Of a stretch of 64,000 nucleotides of DNA, positions 1 through 7,261 are shown piece by piece. Below the pieces are notes generated by a model. The model worked only from the letters and a program-made list of their open reading frames with translations, had not been told where the DNA came from and searched no databases. The position numbers and the translations under genes are program-made. Location: the NCBI GenBank assembly GCA_947448735.1, contig CANFOS010000006.1, positions 1 to 64,000 on the forward strand, given 5' to 3'. How positions within the stretch are numbered: position 1 is the first letter of the stretch; each line of letters begins with the position of its first letter. Origin of the DNA: Comamonadaceae bacterium (GTDB lineage: Bacteria > Pseudomonadota > Gammaproteobacteria > Burkholderiales > Burkholderiaceae_C).

Positions 1-630
1 AACACGGCCTCCGAGCAGGTCAACATAGGCTGCCTGTGCACCGCGGTACGGCACATGGGTGATATTGACCCCTGCCAAATGCCACAAGGCGGCTGGCAAC
101 ACGTGCTGGCCCGAACCATTGCCAGCAGATGCATAAGTCAACTTGCCGGGGTTGGCTTTGGCATAGGCGATGACGTCCTTCAGCGTTGCAAAGGGCAAGT
201 CTTTTCGCGCCATCAGGGTGTAGCTGTAGCTGACGGCCAGGCCCAGCGCTTCAAAGTCTTTCAGGCTGTCATAGGGCAGGCTGCGGTACAGCCCCGGATT
301 CAGCGCGATGTTCGAAATGGAACCGGTGAGCAGGGTGTAACCGTCGGGCGCAGACTTGGCAACAAAATCAGTGCCAATCAAAGTGCCCGAGCCTGGCTTG
401 TTCTCAACCACAAAGCCTTGCCCCAGTTGCTTGCCAAGGCGATCTGCCAACAAACGGCCTACAAAGTCAAACCCGCCGCCTGGCGGCTGCGGCACGATGA
501 CCTTGATCAGTTTGTTGGGGTATGCGTTTTGCGCATGCGATATCGACGACAGGGGCAACATGGCCACGCAGACCAGCGGCATTAACAGGGCTTTGCACAG
601 CCGCCAGGTAGAGGTTTTAAAAATCATCAT
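1..630 (-). CDS. Bug-family TTT solute-binding receptor, 3' end cut by window
   Basis: Reading the minus strand from ATG at 630 gives an open frame of 210 codons that runs off the window start, so the C-terminal third is missing. The N-terminus is a signal peptide (hydrophobic LLMPLVCVAMLPL, then SHAQ). It is followed by the Bug/TctC signature: YPNKLIKVIVPQPPGGG, VVENKPGSGT, GTDFVAKSAPDGYTLL, and later TYASAGNGSGQH and ITHVPYRG. These periplasmic receptors deliver carboxylated or aromatic solutes to a tripartite tricarboxylate transporter. It is the last readable gene of the minus-strand catabolic run, 4 bp after the SnoaL-like gene. The ligand cannot be named. A second Bug receptor lies at 10937-11911. 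Confidence 0.9.
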   Translation of the reverse strand, partial: MMIFKTSTWRLCKALLMPLVCVAMLPLSSISHAQNAYPNKLIKVIVPQPPGGGFDFVGRLLADRLGKQLGQGFVVENKPGSGTLIGTDFVAKSAPDGYTLLTGSISNIALNPGLYRSLPYDSLKDFEALGLAVSYSYTLMARKDLPFATLKDVIAYAKANPGKLTYASAGNGSGQHVLPAALWHLAGVNITHVPYRGAQAAYVDLLGGRV

Positions 631-634
631 GGGT

Positions 635-1252
635 TTAACGCTCCAGCTCGCCGCCAGCTAACCAGCGCGCGCCCCTGGCGTACAGCGCGTCAACCACCGG
701 GCCTTTGAGCATCGGCATGTCAAGCTTGACGGTATAGCCGATGCGGGTCTGAATGTAAGCCAGGTGCCGGTAGCCTTCAGGAAAGCCCGCCAGAGCCTGC
801 TGGTCCAGTTTCACCACCGCGGCAGAGTCAACAGGATCAATGCGGTCTTTTTCATAAATCGGCTGGCGGTGCAGCAACTTCCACTGCCCCTCGTGTTTTT
901 GCACAAAGTCATAAAAGCGGCCAGTACACACCACATCGCACAGCACCGGGCCAGCCTCGCCTTCGACCATGCCGCGCTGCGATATTGTCATTTTGGTCTG
1001 CGCGATGGCGCGCTCGCCTGCCACATCAATGGCCGACCCGCCGAGGAAGTGCAATATGCTGACGCCTTTGGCCCAGCCTTCTTGTGTCACGCGAATGAAG
1101 TCAGCATAGGGGCCTTGAAACCAGGTAGCCATCATCACCCCCTGAGGGTGCCACACCGTTGCAAAACGCTGCCAGTCGCCGGCGTCGCGCCAGACCGCCC
1201 AGCGCTCGACCATTTGCCGTATCAGCAGCTCATCCTGCAGGTTGTCCTTCAT
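635..1252 (-). CDS. SnoaL-like (NTF2-fold) protein of the catabolic cluster
   Basis: The protein has 205 residues. I use ATG at 1252, which has GGAG 8 bases upstream, rather than the in-frame TTG at 1276. The single domain fits the SnoaL_4/NTF2-like fold: an N-terminal helix (ELLIRQMVERWAVWRD) followed by alternating strands with GDWQRFATVWHP, and RFYDFVQKHEGQWKLLHR near the middle. Members include ring hydroxylase small subunits, dehydratases and cyclases. No specific catalytic set is recognisable. It follows the Dabb gene by about 20 bp in what looks like one operon with hydroxyquinol dioxygenase, so a role in aromatic catabolism is inferred from context only. Confidence 0.75.
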   Translation of the reverse strand: MKDNLQDELLIRQMVERWAVWRDAGDWQRFATVWHPQGVMMATWFQGPYADFIRVTQEGWAKGVSILHFLGGSAIDVAGERAIAQTKMTISQRGMVEGEAGPVLCDVVCTGRFYDFVQKHEGQWKLLHRQPIYEKDRIDPVDSAAVVKLDQQALAGFPEGYRHLAYIQTRIGYTVKLDMPMLKGPVVDALYARGARWLAGGELER

Positions 1253-1272
1253 GCTTTGTCTCCGTTCATTTG

Positions 1273-1581
1273 TCAATTCGTCGCTACCGCATAGTCGACC
1301 TGGTGGCGGGCAATACGCAGGTCAGCCAGTTCTTGTTTGACCCGCAGGTGCTCTGGGTGCGACGCATAGGCATCGAGCGCTGCCTGGCTTTCAAATTCCG
1401 AGTAGAGCACCACATCGCAGGCGTAGTCAATTCGGCTGCTGTCCACGCCTACTTCCATGTGGACAATACCGGGTATCAGGCTGCGCAGTTCGTCAAAGCT
1501 GCATTTGAGCTTGTCGATGGCTGCGGCCTTTGCAAGCGGCGTGTCGCCGCGGATATTCCACATCACGATGTGCTTGATCAT
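1273..1581 (-). CDS. Dabb-domain (stress-responsive alpha/beta barrel) protein
   Basis: A 102-residue ferredoxin-like protein. It has the Dabb hallmarks: IKHIVMWNIR at the N-terminus, a central LIPGIVHMEVGVD, DVVLYSEFES, and the ALDAYASHPEHLRV segment near the C-terminus. Dabb proteins are small dimeric barrels. Several sit in aromatic or polyketide clusters as cyclases or as helpers of unstable ring intermediates. It lies 30 bp downstream of hydroxyquinol dioxygenase on the same strand. The family call is firm. A catalytic role here is inference. Confidence 0.85.
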   Translation of the reverse strand: MIKHIVMWNIRGDTPLAKAAAIDKLKCSFDELRSLIPGIVHMEVGVDSSRIDYACDVVLYSEFESQAALDAYASHPEHLRVKQELADLRIARHQVDYAVATN

Positions 1582-1611
1582 GCGTGAGCCCTCCTCATAT
1601 GCCGAGCCTGG

Positions 1612-2448
1612 TCATGCGCCTGTCTTGGGGTTCAGCACAAAGTCATAGTGCAGACTGTAGGTGCCATCGGGCTGCTTGATCCAATCGGCCACCAGCGACT
1701 GACGCACGCCAAACACCACGTCGGAGTCCAGATACTGATCATGGTCGCGAAACACATGGGTGATCAGGCGCTCGTAGCCCGGTGCGTCGATCATGAAGTG
1801 AAGGTGCGCAGGCCGCCACGGATGGTTTTTGGTGGCTTTGAGCATCGCACCCACGGGACCATCGGAGGGAATTGGGTAAGCCTCTGCCAAAATGGTTTTG
1901 AAATGGTAGTTGCCGCTGGCGTCAGCGTTCATGATGCCGCGTGCCTGGGGCTTGGCCAGGTGCGCGTACTGCACGTCGTAGTTGCCGTCGGCATCGGCCT
2001 GCCAGACATTGATCAGGGCATTCGGGATCGGCGTGCCGTCCAATGCCTTGATGCTACCGCTCACCATGCAGGGCTCGCCCTTGGCACCACCGCCCACATC
2101 TGCGCCCAGTTCAAAACGCGGTGCGTCTTCCAGAAAAAAGGGTCCAAAAACAGTGGGTTCGGTGCAGCCCAGGGGCTTGTCATTGTTCATGGCGACCGTC
2201 AACATCGACAGGCCCAGTGTGTCGCTGAGCAAAATAAATTCCTGCCGCTTGGCGTCGCACATCTGCCCAGTTGCGGTTAAAAATTCAATGCCCTGCATCC
2301 ACTCAGGTTCGGTCAGCTTGACCTCGCGCGCAAATGCGTGGAGGTGCTGCACCAGGCTGGTCATGATTTCTTTCAGACGGGCGTCTGGCGTGGTTGCCAA
2401 GCGGGCCAATACGGCTTGTGTAATGGTGTCCTGGTTCAGATTGCGCAC
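1612..2448 (-). CDS. hydroxyquinol 1,2-dioxygenase (intradiol)
   Basis: A 278-residue intradiol dioxygenase, the usual family length. It starts at GTG 2448 with AAGGA about 7 bases upstream. An N-terminal helical dimerisation domain (residues 1-95) is followed by the catalytic beta-sandwich. The Fe(III) ligands are visible: Tyr157 (ADADGNYD), Tyr191 (ILAEAYPIPSDGPVG), and His215 and His217 (RPAHLHF). The GTEP-type segment reads GCTEPTVFGPFF at about 94-105. The family cleaves benzene-1,2,4-triol to maleylacetate, or catechol to muconate. Maleylacetate reductase at 4696-5757 strongly favours hydroxyquinol. It is transcribed divergently from the LysR gene at 2613, its likely regulator. Confidence 0.9.
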   Translation of the reverse strand: MRNLNQDTITQAVLARLATTPDARLKEIMTSLVQHLHAFAREVKLTEPEWMQGIEFLTATGQMCDAKRQEFILLSDTLGLSMLTVAMNNDKPLGCTEPTVFGPFFLEDAPRFELGADVGGGAKGEPCMVSGSIKALDGTPIPNALINVWQADADGNYDVQYAHLAKPQARGIMNADASGNYHFKTILAEAYPIPSDGPVGAMLKATKNHPWRPAHLHFMIDAPGYERLITHVFRDHDQYLDSDVVFGVRQSLVADWIKQPDGTYSLHYDFVLNPKTGA

Positions 2449-2510
2449 GCTGGTTCCTTCAGTTGGGGTGTCGAAGCTTATGCGAGAAATATAGACGGCG
2501 CCCCGGCATT

Positions 2511-2551
2511 ATGAAAGTGCGCCGCTGTAAATGACTTTTTCATGCGGCGCA
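2511..2551. promoter_or_regulatory. candidate LysR operator between dioxygenase and regulator
   Basis: The 164-bp divergent gap holds a perfect 8-bp inverted repeat: TGCGCCGC at 2518-2525 and GCGGCGCA at 2544-2551, with an 18-bp spacer. A second imperfect dyad overlaps it (ATGAAAG at 2511 against CTTTTTCAT at 2535). LysR regulators normally bind dyads in such divergent regions and control both genes. The assignment rests on position and symmetry only. No promoter boxes were matched convincingly. Confidence 0.35.
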
Positions 2552-2612
2552 ACAACGGCTCGGACTATTTGCCTTTCGGGCCACAATTGAGCATCAACGC
2601 AGGAGACACGAC

Positions 2613-3542
2613 TTGGACCGCTGGACTGAAATTGAATTGTTTGTGCAGGTGGCTGAAACCGGCAGCCTGAGCCGCGCCGCCGAAGCGCTTGACTTGTCCA
2701 ACGCCGCGGCCAGCCGCCACCTGTCAGCCCTGGAAGCGCGACTGGGCGCGCGGCTGGTCGAGCGCAATACGCGCCGCCTGTACCTGACAGAAACCGGGCA
2801 GGAGTTTTTTTCCAGGGCCAAAGGTATTTTGGTCGACCTGAAGGATGCCGAGTCCGCGGTGAACGCCACCTCGCTGAACCCGACGGGCGTGCTGCGCATC
2901 ACCACATCGCTGTCGTTTTCCTTGCATCACGTGGCGCCACTGCTGCGCGAATATACCCAGCGCTACCCCAACGTGACCGTGCACATTGAAGCGGCCAACC
3001 GCTATCTGGACATCATCGACAACAACATTGACGTCGCCATTCGCACGCGTGAGTTTGAGCCAGACTCCAACATCACCATCCGCCGCCTGGCTGAAACGCG
3101 CCGTATTTTGACCGCATCACCCCGCTACCTTGCGCAATACGGTATCGCCAAAACATTGGCCGATTTGCAGCAGCACCAGATGCTGATCTACACCCACGCC
3201 AACAACCCCAATGAATTGCGTTTTAGCAAGGACGGCAGCGTCACAACCGTGAACGTCAAGGGTGTGCTCGATGCCAATGACGGCCAGATACTGCGTGTGG
3301 CGGCGCTCGACGGGCTGGGTATTTTGGTGCAACCGTCATACATTGTTTATGACGACATCGTGGCTGGCCGCTTGGTGCCTGTGCTTGACGACTGGGATTT
3401 GCCGCGCCTGCAAGTCAACCTGGCCTACCCCAGCCGCAAACATCTGTCAGCCAAGGTGCGCACCTTTATCGACTTCATGGCCGAGCATTTTGTCAAGATG
3501 GACTATGAGCGCAAATGGACGGGGCGGTTTGGGGTGTATTGA
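2613..3542 (+). CDS. LysR-type transcriptional regulator of the catabolic cluster
   Basis: A 309-residue LysR regulator starting at TTG 2613, with AGGAG about 8 bases upstream. Residues 1-62 form the winged helix-turn-helix (ELFVQVAETGSLSRAAEAL, NAAASRHLSALEARLGARL). The rest is the periplasmic-binding-like effector domain (GVLRITTSLSFSLHH, later RFSKDGSVTTVN). It is the only plus-strand gene in the first 14 kb, divergent from hydroxyquinol dioxygenase and convergent with the amidohydrolase. Control of the neighbouring aromatic genes is the standard expectation. The inducer is unknown, and in hydroxyquinol systems it is often the ring substrate. Confidence 0.9.
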   Translation: MDRWTEIELFVQVAETGSLSRAAEALDLSNAAASRHLSALEARLGARLVERNTRRLYLTETGQEFFSRAKGILVDLKDAESAVNATSLNPTGVLRITTSLSFSLHHVAPLLREYTQRYPNVTVHIEAANRYLDIIDNNIDVAIRTREFEPDSNITIRRLAETRRILTASPRYLAQYGIAKTLADLQQHQMLIYTHANNPNELRFSKDGSVTTVNVKGVLDANDGQILRVAALDGLGILVQPSYIVYDDIVAGRLVPVLDDWDLPRLQVNLAYPSRKHLSAKVRTFIDFMAEHFVKMDYERKWTGRFGVY

Positions 3543-3550
3543 GGCCGGTT

Positions 3551-3617
3551 TTAGTTAAAAAATCTTCTACCCCAATAAAAACCTAGCCGAGCAGCTCTTT
3601 TATTGATAGCAAAAGGC
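3551..3617 (-). repeat. AT-rich dispersed repeat, copy 1 (intergenic)
   Basis: This fills the gap between the convergent LysR and amidohydrolase genes. Read on the minus strand from 3610 it shows the family pattern: GCTATCAATAAAAGAGCTG, then a T-rich stretch, then TTGGGGTAGAAG. It matches the copies at 34263 and 45350 in order and spacing of these blocks. The last blocks are more diverged than in other copies. Confidence 0.6.
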
Positions 3618-3618
3618 T

Positions 3619-4677
3619 TCAGGTATTCCATTTCGGCATCAGCCGCACAGCGTTGCCGCGCTCAATCGCGCGCAAATCTGCGCCTGAAAAGCCGTACTCG
3701 TACAAGCCCTTGACGTTGTCTTCGCCTGTGCGGTACGGGTAGTCCGAGCCCAAAAGGATTTGCGACACATCGACCAGTTTGGTCAATGATGCCAGCGCGC
3801 CAGGATGCGCGGCCCAGGCGGTGTCGTAGTAAAAGCGCTTGAGCTCATGCAAAACGCCATTGGGCACGCGCGCCACCAGCTTGGGGTCCAGCACTGGCAT
3901 TTTGATCAAGCGCTCGGTGATGAAAGGCAGCGTGCCACCGGCGTGCGAAAAGATGAATTTCACATCGGGGCAGCGGGCTGCCGTGCCAGAAAACACAATG
4001 TCGGTGATGGTACGGGTGGTGTCGGTGCCAAACTCAATGACCGTGGGCGGTACGTCGGCCAGCAGGTTGTTGCAGCAGTTGGCCGATGTGGGATGGGTGT
4101 ACAAAATGGCTTTGCGGCGGTTCAGCTCGTCCATGACGGGCGCGAACGAGGGGTGGCCCAGCCACTTGTCGCCATAGCTGGTCAGCAGGCCAATGCCGTC
4201 AGCTTTGAGCACATCCATGGCGTATTCAAGCTCTTTTAACGCAGCGTCCATGTTGTGCATGGGCAGCATGGCAAATGAACCGAATCGGCCTGGGTAGTCT
4301 TTACCCACTTTGGCTGTCCACTCGTTGCTTTCACGGGCAATCCTGATGGCACTTGCAGCCTCAAACACGCCCACCTGCGGTGTGGTCACCGACAGGATGG
4401 ATGTTGCAATGCCAGCTTTGTCCATGTCGCCAATGGTTCTTGCCAGCGACCAGTTGCGCACAATGGGCGGTGCCTGGTTGACCTTGGCCAGTTCTGCCAC
4501 GTAGGCCGGCGAAAACAGGTGGTGGTGCGTGTCGATGCGCTTGCTTGTGGCGGCTGGCGCAGTGCTGCCAGTGCTGGTACAGCCGGGCAAAACGGCGCTT
4601 GCGCCCAGCGCCAGCAAGCCGCTTAAAAAACCGCGCCGTGGCGTGGCGCAGCCACATGAAGGGTTCAATACCGGCAT
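3619..4677 (-). CDS. exported ACMSD-type amidohydrolase (amidohydrolase_2)
   Basis: A 352-residue protein with ATG at 4677 and GGAG 5 bases upstream. Residues 1-38 combine a twin-arginine motif (RRGFLSG, Arg14-Arg15) with a lipobox ending in Cys33 (AVLPGC), suggesting a Tat-exported lipoprotein. The TIM-barrel domain carries THHH (His51 and His53), His195 (YTHPTS), His245 (FIFSHAGG) and Asp312 (GSDYPY). This is the metal site of the aminocarboxymuconate-semialdehyde or gamma-resorcylate decarboxylase family. A C-C decarboxylase or a hydrolase are both possible. Next to maleylacetate reductase (18 bp gap), decarboxylation of a hydroxybenzoate feeding the hydroxyquinol route is an attractive but unproven role. 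Confidence 0.8.
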   Translation of the reverse strand: MPVLNPSCGCATPRRGFLSGLLALGASAVLPGCTSTGSTAPAATSKRIDTHHHLFSPAYVAELAKVNQAPPIVRNWSLARTIGDMDKAGIATSILSVTTPQVGVFEAASAIRIARESNEWTAKVGKDYPGRFGSFAMLPMHNMDAALKELEYAMDVLKADGIGLLTSYGDKWLGHPSFAPVMDELNRRKAILYTHPTSANCCNNLLADVPPTVIEFGTDTTRTITDIVFSGTAARCPDVKFIFSHAGGTLPFITERLIKMPVLDPKLVARVPNGVLHELKRFYYDTAWAAHPGALASLTKLVDVSQILLGSDYPYRTGEDNVKGLYEYGFSGADLRAIERGNAVRLMPKWNT

Positions 4678-4695
4678 GTCATCTCCTTTGATTTG

Positions 4696-5757
4696 TTAAC
4701 GATTCGGCCTGACCCCATCAAACGCGTCTTGGAGCAGTTGCCGAATGGCAACGCGCTCTAGTGGTCGCGGATTGGGGTACTGGTTTTGCATGGCGATGCT
4801 TGCGGCTTTGTCCAGGTCCGACTCTTGCATGCCAACGTCTTTGAGCGCTGTGGGCGCGCCATTGTTTTTGGCCAGATCAAACACCGCCTGAGCCGCGCTG
4901 CTGCCGCCCAGGGCTTCGGCGATCATGCGCATGGCATCTGGGGCTGCTGCCGCGTTGTAGGCCAGCGCATGCGGCAGCACAATCGTATGGGTCTCGGCAT
5001 GCGGCAAATTAAAGCTGCCGCCCAGTGTGTGGCACAGCTTGTGGTGCAGCGCCATGCCGACATTGCCCAACACCGTGCCGCACAGCCAGGCACCGTACAG
5101 CGCGTCGCTCCTGGCTTGGAGATCATTTGCTGCGGTTTTAATAGCTGGTAGCGCACGTGCCATCGCGGCCATACCCTCTTTGGCGATCAAATTCATGACC
5201 GGGTTGCTGTCCGTTGCATACAAACCTTCTGCGGCATGGGCAATCGCATTGATGCCGCTGGTCACGCTCATCGCCAGGGGCAAACCCAGTGTCAACTCAG
5301 GGTCATAAATGACCACACGCGGCAACACGCGCGGGTCCTTGCCGGTTTTTTTCATGCCCGCTTCAGTGATGCCGTAGATCGGCGTCACTTCTGACCCGGC
5401 GTAGGTGGTGGGTATCGCCAGAATCGGGAGCCCTGAATCAAGCGCAATCGCTTTTCCCAGACCCGTCGTCGAGCCACCACCAATGGCCACCGCGCAATCG
5501 GCACCCAGTGTTCTGGCCATGTCCCGAGCCTCACGAGCAGTTTCTATCGGCACATGCATCACGGCTCTGGCAAACACACCCGCAGCGCGGCTGCCCAACA
5601 AATTGGCAACCATTTCTGCTGACGCATGCTGCTCGGGCGTCGACAGCACCAGCGCTTTTTTGGCACCCAGTGTGTCGATCTCCCGCGCCAGATGCTGCAA
5701 GCTTCCTGCGCCAAACACGACGCGTGCCGGTTGGCCGTTGTAGATAAAACTTTTCAT
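4696..5757 (-). CDS. maleylacetate reductase
   Basis: A 353-residue iron-containing alcohol dehydrogenase-like enzyme of the maleylacetate reductase subgroup. It reduces maleylacetate to 3-oxoadipate with NAD(P)H. The N-terminal Rossmann half contains the dinucleotide loop AIGGGSTTGLGK (residues 91-102) and IPTTYAGSEVTPIYG. The C-terminal helical half has the conserved histidines in ALHHKLCHTLGG (His238, His239, His243) and LPHAETH (His253, His257). Together with the dioxygenase at 1612 it completes the lower hydroxyquinol pathway. Codons around 5128-5160 (AIKTAAND, residues 205-212) resemble part of the AT-rich repeat. RBS sequence is weak. Confidence 0.92.
   Translation of the reverse strand: MKSFIYNGQPARVVFGAGSLQHLAREIDTLGAKKALVLSTPEQHASAEMVANLLGSRAAGVFARAVMHVPIETAREARDMARTLGADCAVAIGGGSTTGLGKAIALDSGLPILAIPTTYAGSEVTPIYGITEAGMKKTGKDPRVLPRVVIYDPELTLGLPLAMSVTSGINAIAHAAEGLYATDSNPVMNLIAKEGMAAMARALPAIKTAANDLQARSDALYGAWLCGTVLGNVGMALHHKLCHTLGGSFNLPHAETHTIVLPHALAYNAAAAPDAMRMIAEALGGSSAAQAVFDLAKNNGAPTALKDVGMQESDLDKAASIAMQNQYPNPRPLERVAIRQLLQDAFDGVRPNR
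5128..5163 (+). repeat. possible partial AT-rich repeat inside maleylacetate reductase
   Basis: The stretch TTTTAATAGCTGGTAGCGCA at 5137-5156 resembles the first third of the AT-rich repeat (T-run, TAGCT, AGCGCA). The downstream TTGGCCTGCAGG block is not recognisable. It falls in a loop of the protein that varies between homologues. It could equally be chance. Confidence 0.3.
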
Positions 5758-5770
5758 GGTGTCAGGTTCT

Positions 5771-6649
5771 TCAGGAGTGCAGGTCAGTGCTCAGCCCCGC
5801 GCTGCGCTCAACTGTTTTGATGATGGCCGCATAGTCGTCCCCTGCATCGCCCTGGGCCATGGCAGACTGCATCAGCTGCAGCGTCATGGCAGTTTGTGGC
5901 AGCGGTGCATGCACGGCTTGCCCGGCCGCCAAAATAAGCGTCAGGTCTTTGACCATTTGCTCTACCGTAAAGGTCGGTGTGAAGTCGCGCTTGGCCAGCT
6001 GAACCGACTTGGCTTTCAGGATGGGCGATGCCACCGCACTGGCACACAAGACCTGCCACATGTCTTGCCAGTCCAGGCCACCTTTGCGGCCCAGCGCAAG
6101 GCCTTCGGACAGCATGGCGCTGGTCTGCGCAATCATCAGGTTGACGACCAGCTTCATCAGGCGGGCTTCTTCTCCAGCCCCTAGGAAAAATTGATGCGGA
6201 CCCAGCAGCTTGAGCAGGGGCAGTACCGTTTCGTAAGAGGCGCGTGGGCCAGACGCCATCACCGTGAGCAAAGCCGCTTCGGCCATGTGGTTGTTGCCCG
6301 ACACGGTGGTGCGCAGGTAGGCGATGCCGCTTTCTTGCAGCAGACCCGCCACCTGAAGCGATGCGAGTTGCGACACCGTGCTGGTGTCCACAAATGTTGC
6401 GCCCTTGCGCGCAGTCGCCGCGACCTGGGCTGCGACCGCAAGCAATGCGGCGTCGTGTGGCAACGATGAAAAAATGATGTCAGCCAAGGACATGGCTGTT
6501 GCGTCAGCGGCCAGTGTCAAACCCTTGGCAGTGGCCAGCGCCAGCCGCTGTGGATCGGTATCACTGACACTGATCACATGCCCTGCAGCCAGAAAATGGC
6601 AGGCCATCGGCAAGCCCATTTTCCCGACGCCAATGACGTGAATGTTCAT
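5771..6649 (-). CDS. NAD(P)-dependent beta-hydroxyacid dehydrogenase family oxidoreductase
   Basis: A 292-residue member of the 3-hydroxyisobutyrate dehydrogenase family. The Rossmann start is HVIGVGKMGLPMACHFLAAGH, the substrate loop includes TTVSGNNHMAE, and the catalytic lysine region is EEARLMKLVVNLMIAQ. The family oxidises or reduces 3-hydroxyacids, tartronate semialdehyde or imines. The neighbours are maleylacetate reductase (13 bp downstream) and the carboxymuconolactone-decarboxylase-like gene (7 bp upstream), so it is cotranscribed in the catabolic operon. Its substrate is unknown. A paralogue lies at 13541-14464. Confidence 0.82.
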   Translation of the reverse strand: MNIHVIGVGKMGLPMACHFLAAGHVISVSDTDPQRLALATAKGLTLAADATAMSLADIIFSSLPHDAALLAVAAQVAATARKGATFVDTSTVSQLASLQVAGLLQESGIAYLRTTVSGNNHMAEAALLTVMASGPRASYETVLPLLKLLGPHQFFLGAGEEARLMKLVVNLMIAQTSAMLSEGLALGRKGGLDWQDMWQVLCASAVASPILKAKSVQLAKRDFTPTFTVEQMVKDLTLILAAGQAVHAPLPQTAMTLQLMQSAMAQGDAGDDYAAIIKTVERSAGLSTDLHS

Positions 6650-6656
6650 CGGGTGC

Positions 6657-7250
6657 CTAAGCTGCTTTTTGCGCTGCCAGGCCTGGCGCCAAGCCGCCAG
6701 AAGTACCGGCCATGAATTGGCTGTGCTGCATGTTGATGAGCCGGTTCCAGCGCTGCTGGCCCATGGTCAGGCCGATAAAAAACCCAAGCTCCACAATCTG
6801 GTCAGTTTCAAAATGGTCATACAGTCCCTGCCACAGCTCGTCGGTAGATTCAAGGCCCCAGGTGATGGCTTCGGCCAGACGCAGCGCCGCTTTTTGGCGT
6901 GCTGTAAAACGAACCGATTTGTCAAAATCAAGCAAGTCTTTGATGTCGTCTTCCAGCAAACCTTGCTCCTGCGCCTTGACCGAACGCTGGTTACCGCAGT
7001 AGTTGCAATTGACGGCCTGCGAGACATACAGTCGGCACAGCTCCTTGATGGCGTGGTCACAAACGCCGTCCACAAAAGTGGTGTTCCAGGCGTTGGTGAA
7101 TGCCCAGAAAACGGCGGGCACATTCGCGCGGATGGCATGGCTTTCAGGCCGCGGCGCGCCGTCACGGGCAGCGCGCTCAAACTCGGCCATCATGGCCGGG
7201 TCTGTGATGGCTGAAAAATCGATGTAGGGCAAGCGTTGCGGGGCGACCAT
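6657..7250 (-). CDS. carboxymuconolactone decarboxylase/AhpD-like protein
   Basis: A 197-residue helical protein starting at ATG 7250 with AAGGAG upstream. The core matches the CMD fold: HAIKELCRLYVSQAVNCNYCGNQRS followed by KDLLDFDKSVRFTARQKAALRLAEAIT. A redox pair CxxC is at Cys82 and Cys85, but the usual histidine four residues later is Arg89. Family members are AhpD-like peroxidatic disulfide reductases or lactone decarboxylases. The missing histidine argues against a canonical AhpD relay. It sits between a dehydrogenase and an NMT1-like protein in the operon. Function is not assigned. Confidence 0.75.
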   Translation of the reverse strand: MVAPQRLPYIDFSAITDPAMMAEFERAARDGAPRPESHAIRANVPAVFWAFTNAWNTTFVDGVCDHAIKELCRLYVSQAVNCNYCGNQRSVKAQEQGLLEDDIKDLLDFDKSVRFTARQKAALRLAEAITWGLESTDELWQGLYDHFETDQIVELGFFIGLTMGQQRWNRLINMQHSQFMAGTSGGLAPGLAAQKAA

Positions 7251-7261
7251 GGGTTACTCCT

